Shown one piece after another: positions 63,773 through 64,000 of a stretch of DNA of 64,000 bases (the first letter of the stretch is position 1; every line of letters starts with the position of its first letter). Source of the stretch: Granulosicoccus sp964390335. Lineage in GTDB: Bacteria > Pseudomonadota > Gammaproteobacteria > Granulosicoccales > Granulosicoccaceae. The notes beneath the pieces are model-generated. The model ran no database searches and was not told the origin of the DNA. It worked only from the letters and a program-made list of their open reading frames with translations. The DNA lies in the NCBI GenBank assembly GCA_964390335.1, contig CAYMHU010000019.1, positions 5,112-69,111 on the forward strand. The letters run 5' to 3'. A program made the translations under genes and the position numbers.

Positions 63773-64000
63773 TTAGTTAACGCCAGATAGATCTATCATG
63801 GTGTTACCCGGGTTAAGCTCAACCTGAGTCTGACCCTTACTTCCCACTGCTTGTACATCAATATCTTCAAAACCAGACCACACTGAAAACAGCGTTACGT
63901 CAACGGCTTTAAGTTCCGCTATTTCCTTGCATTCATAGCGATATGTGGCCAGCACTGATGAATGCTCCGAACCATCTGCATCGTGATCGTGCTCATCGTG
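63773..64000 (-). CDS. DUF2796 (ZrgA-like) zinc-related protein, C-terminal part
   Basis: Partial gene; the start lies beyond the right edge and the frame is open to base 64000. The visible 75 residues begin with a His/Asp-rich metal-binding stretch (HDEHDHDADGSEHSS) and continue with ATYRYECKEIAELKAVDVTLFSVWSGFEDIDVQ, the end of the DUF2796 family. Such periplasmic proteins are part of Zur-controlled zinc loci (zrgA in Vibrio, as I recall). First gene of the minus-strand group DUF2796, ATPase, permease, DUF3299. Confidence 0.82.
   Translation of the reverse strand, partial: HDEHDHDADGSEHSSVLATYRYECKEIAELKAVDVTLFSVWSGFEDIDVQAVGSKGQTQVELNPGNTMIDLSGVN

Overview
The window reads as a piece of a draft chromosome or metagenome-assembled genome of a heterotrophic, probably marine gammaproteobacterium. 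This rests on gene content and style: a moderate GC content judged by eye, heterotetrameric sarcosine oxidase, tripartite tricarboxylate (TTT) transporters, a GlyGly-CTERM protein, HspQ, YgiQ, DUF4124 and DUF3299/DUF2796 proteins. No rRNA or tRNA gene, CRISPR array, transposase or integrase was recognised. The assembly carries three 100-N gaps. Two of them are flanked by identical 55-base words, which suggests contigs that really overlap. The third lies in an ABC permease and probably hides a longer missing stretch.

Layout. 1-2.4 kb: 3' end of pyruvate carboxylase overlapping an M20 dipeptidase gene. 2.4-5.1 kb: an accessory patch (lipoprotein, methyltransferase-like protein, orphan gene fragment, 59-aa membrane protein). 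It also contains a second, diverged copy of the dipeptidase 3' end, so the patch looks like an insertion at that gene end. 5.3-7.1 kb: DUF1801, DUF1428 and SRPBCC/GyrI proteins. 7.2-13.5 kb: sarcosine oxidase soxBDAG on the minus strand, divergent from a beta-keto acid cleavage enzyme. 13.5-18.2 kb: astacin-like secreted protease, an unknown protein, an HTTM-DCC fusion and a DUF4124 protein. 18.2-22.9 kb: RND efflux pump and its adaptor with a strange Gly/Arg/Gln/Pro tail. 23-31.5 kb: YgiQ, DUF2059-like protein, an atypical SDR, a small secreted protein, a collapsed 5'-nucleotidase pseudogene, hspQ, an OmpA-like lipoprotein and a DUF2628 protein. 31.9-35.8 kb: aromatic aminotransferase, tandem Lin0512 paralogues, a lipoprotein and a second DUF4124-like protein.

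35.8-44.6 kb is a coherent catabolic block: two divergent TauE/SafE exporters, an acyl-CoA ligase, an acylating aldehyde dehydrogenase of the SauS type, a TctABC transporter and a divergent LacI-type regulator. The best guess is uptake and activation of sulfoacetate or a close analogue. 44.6-49.6 kb: a PKN-type kinase (split by a gap), a GAPDH-like enzyme and a DUF4159 protein.

49.8-61 kb is a sugar locus: a XylFHG-type ABC transporter, a divergent ROK repressor, and a tightly coupled run of ROK regulator, DUF1111 dihaem cytochrome, FG-GAP/ASPIC protein and xylulokinase. It ends in a deletion scar that joins the front of an AtuA/DUF1446 gene to the back of a second tctA. 61-64 kb: DUF3299 protein, FtsX-type permease, ATPase and a His-rich DUF2796 protein, resembling zinc-responsive zrg loci.

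The most interesting points are the gene-end insertion at 2.3-4.9 kb, the putative sulfoacetate cluster with a TTT transporter, the haem/ASPIC pair inside a xylose-type operon, and the AtuA-TctA scar.
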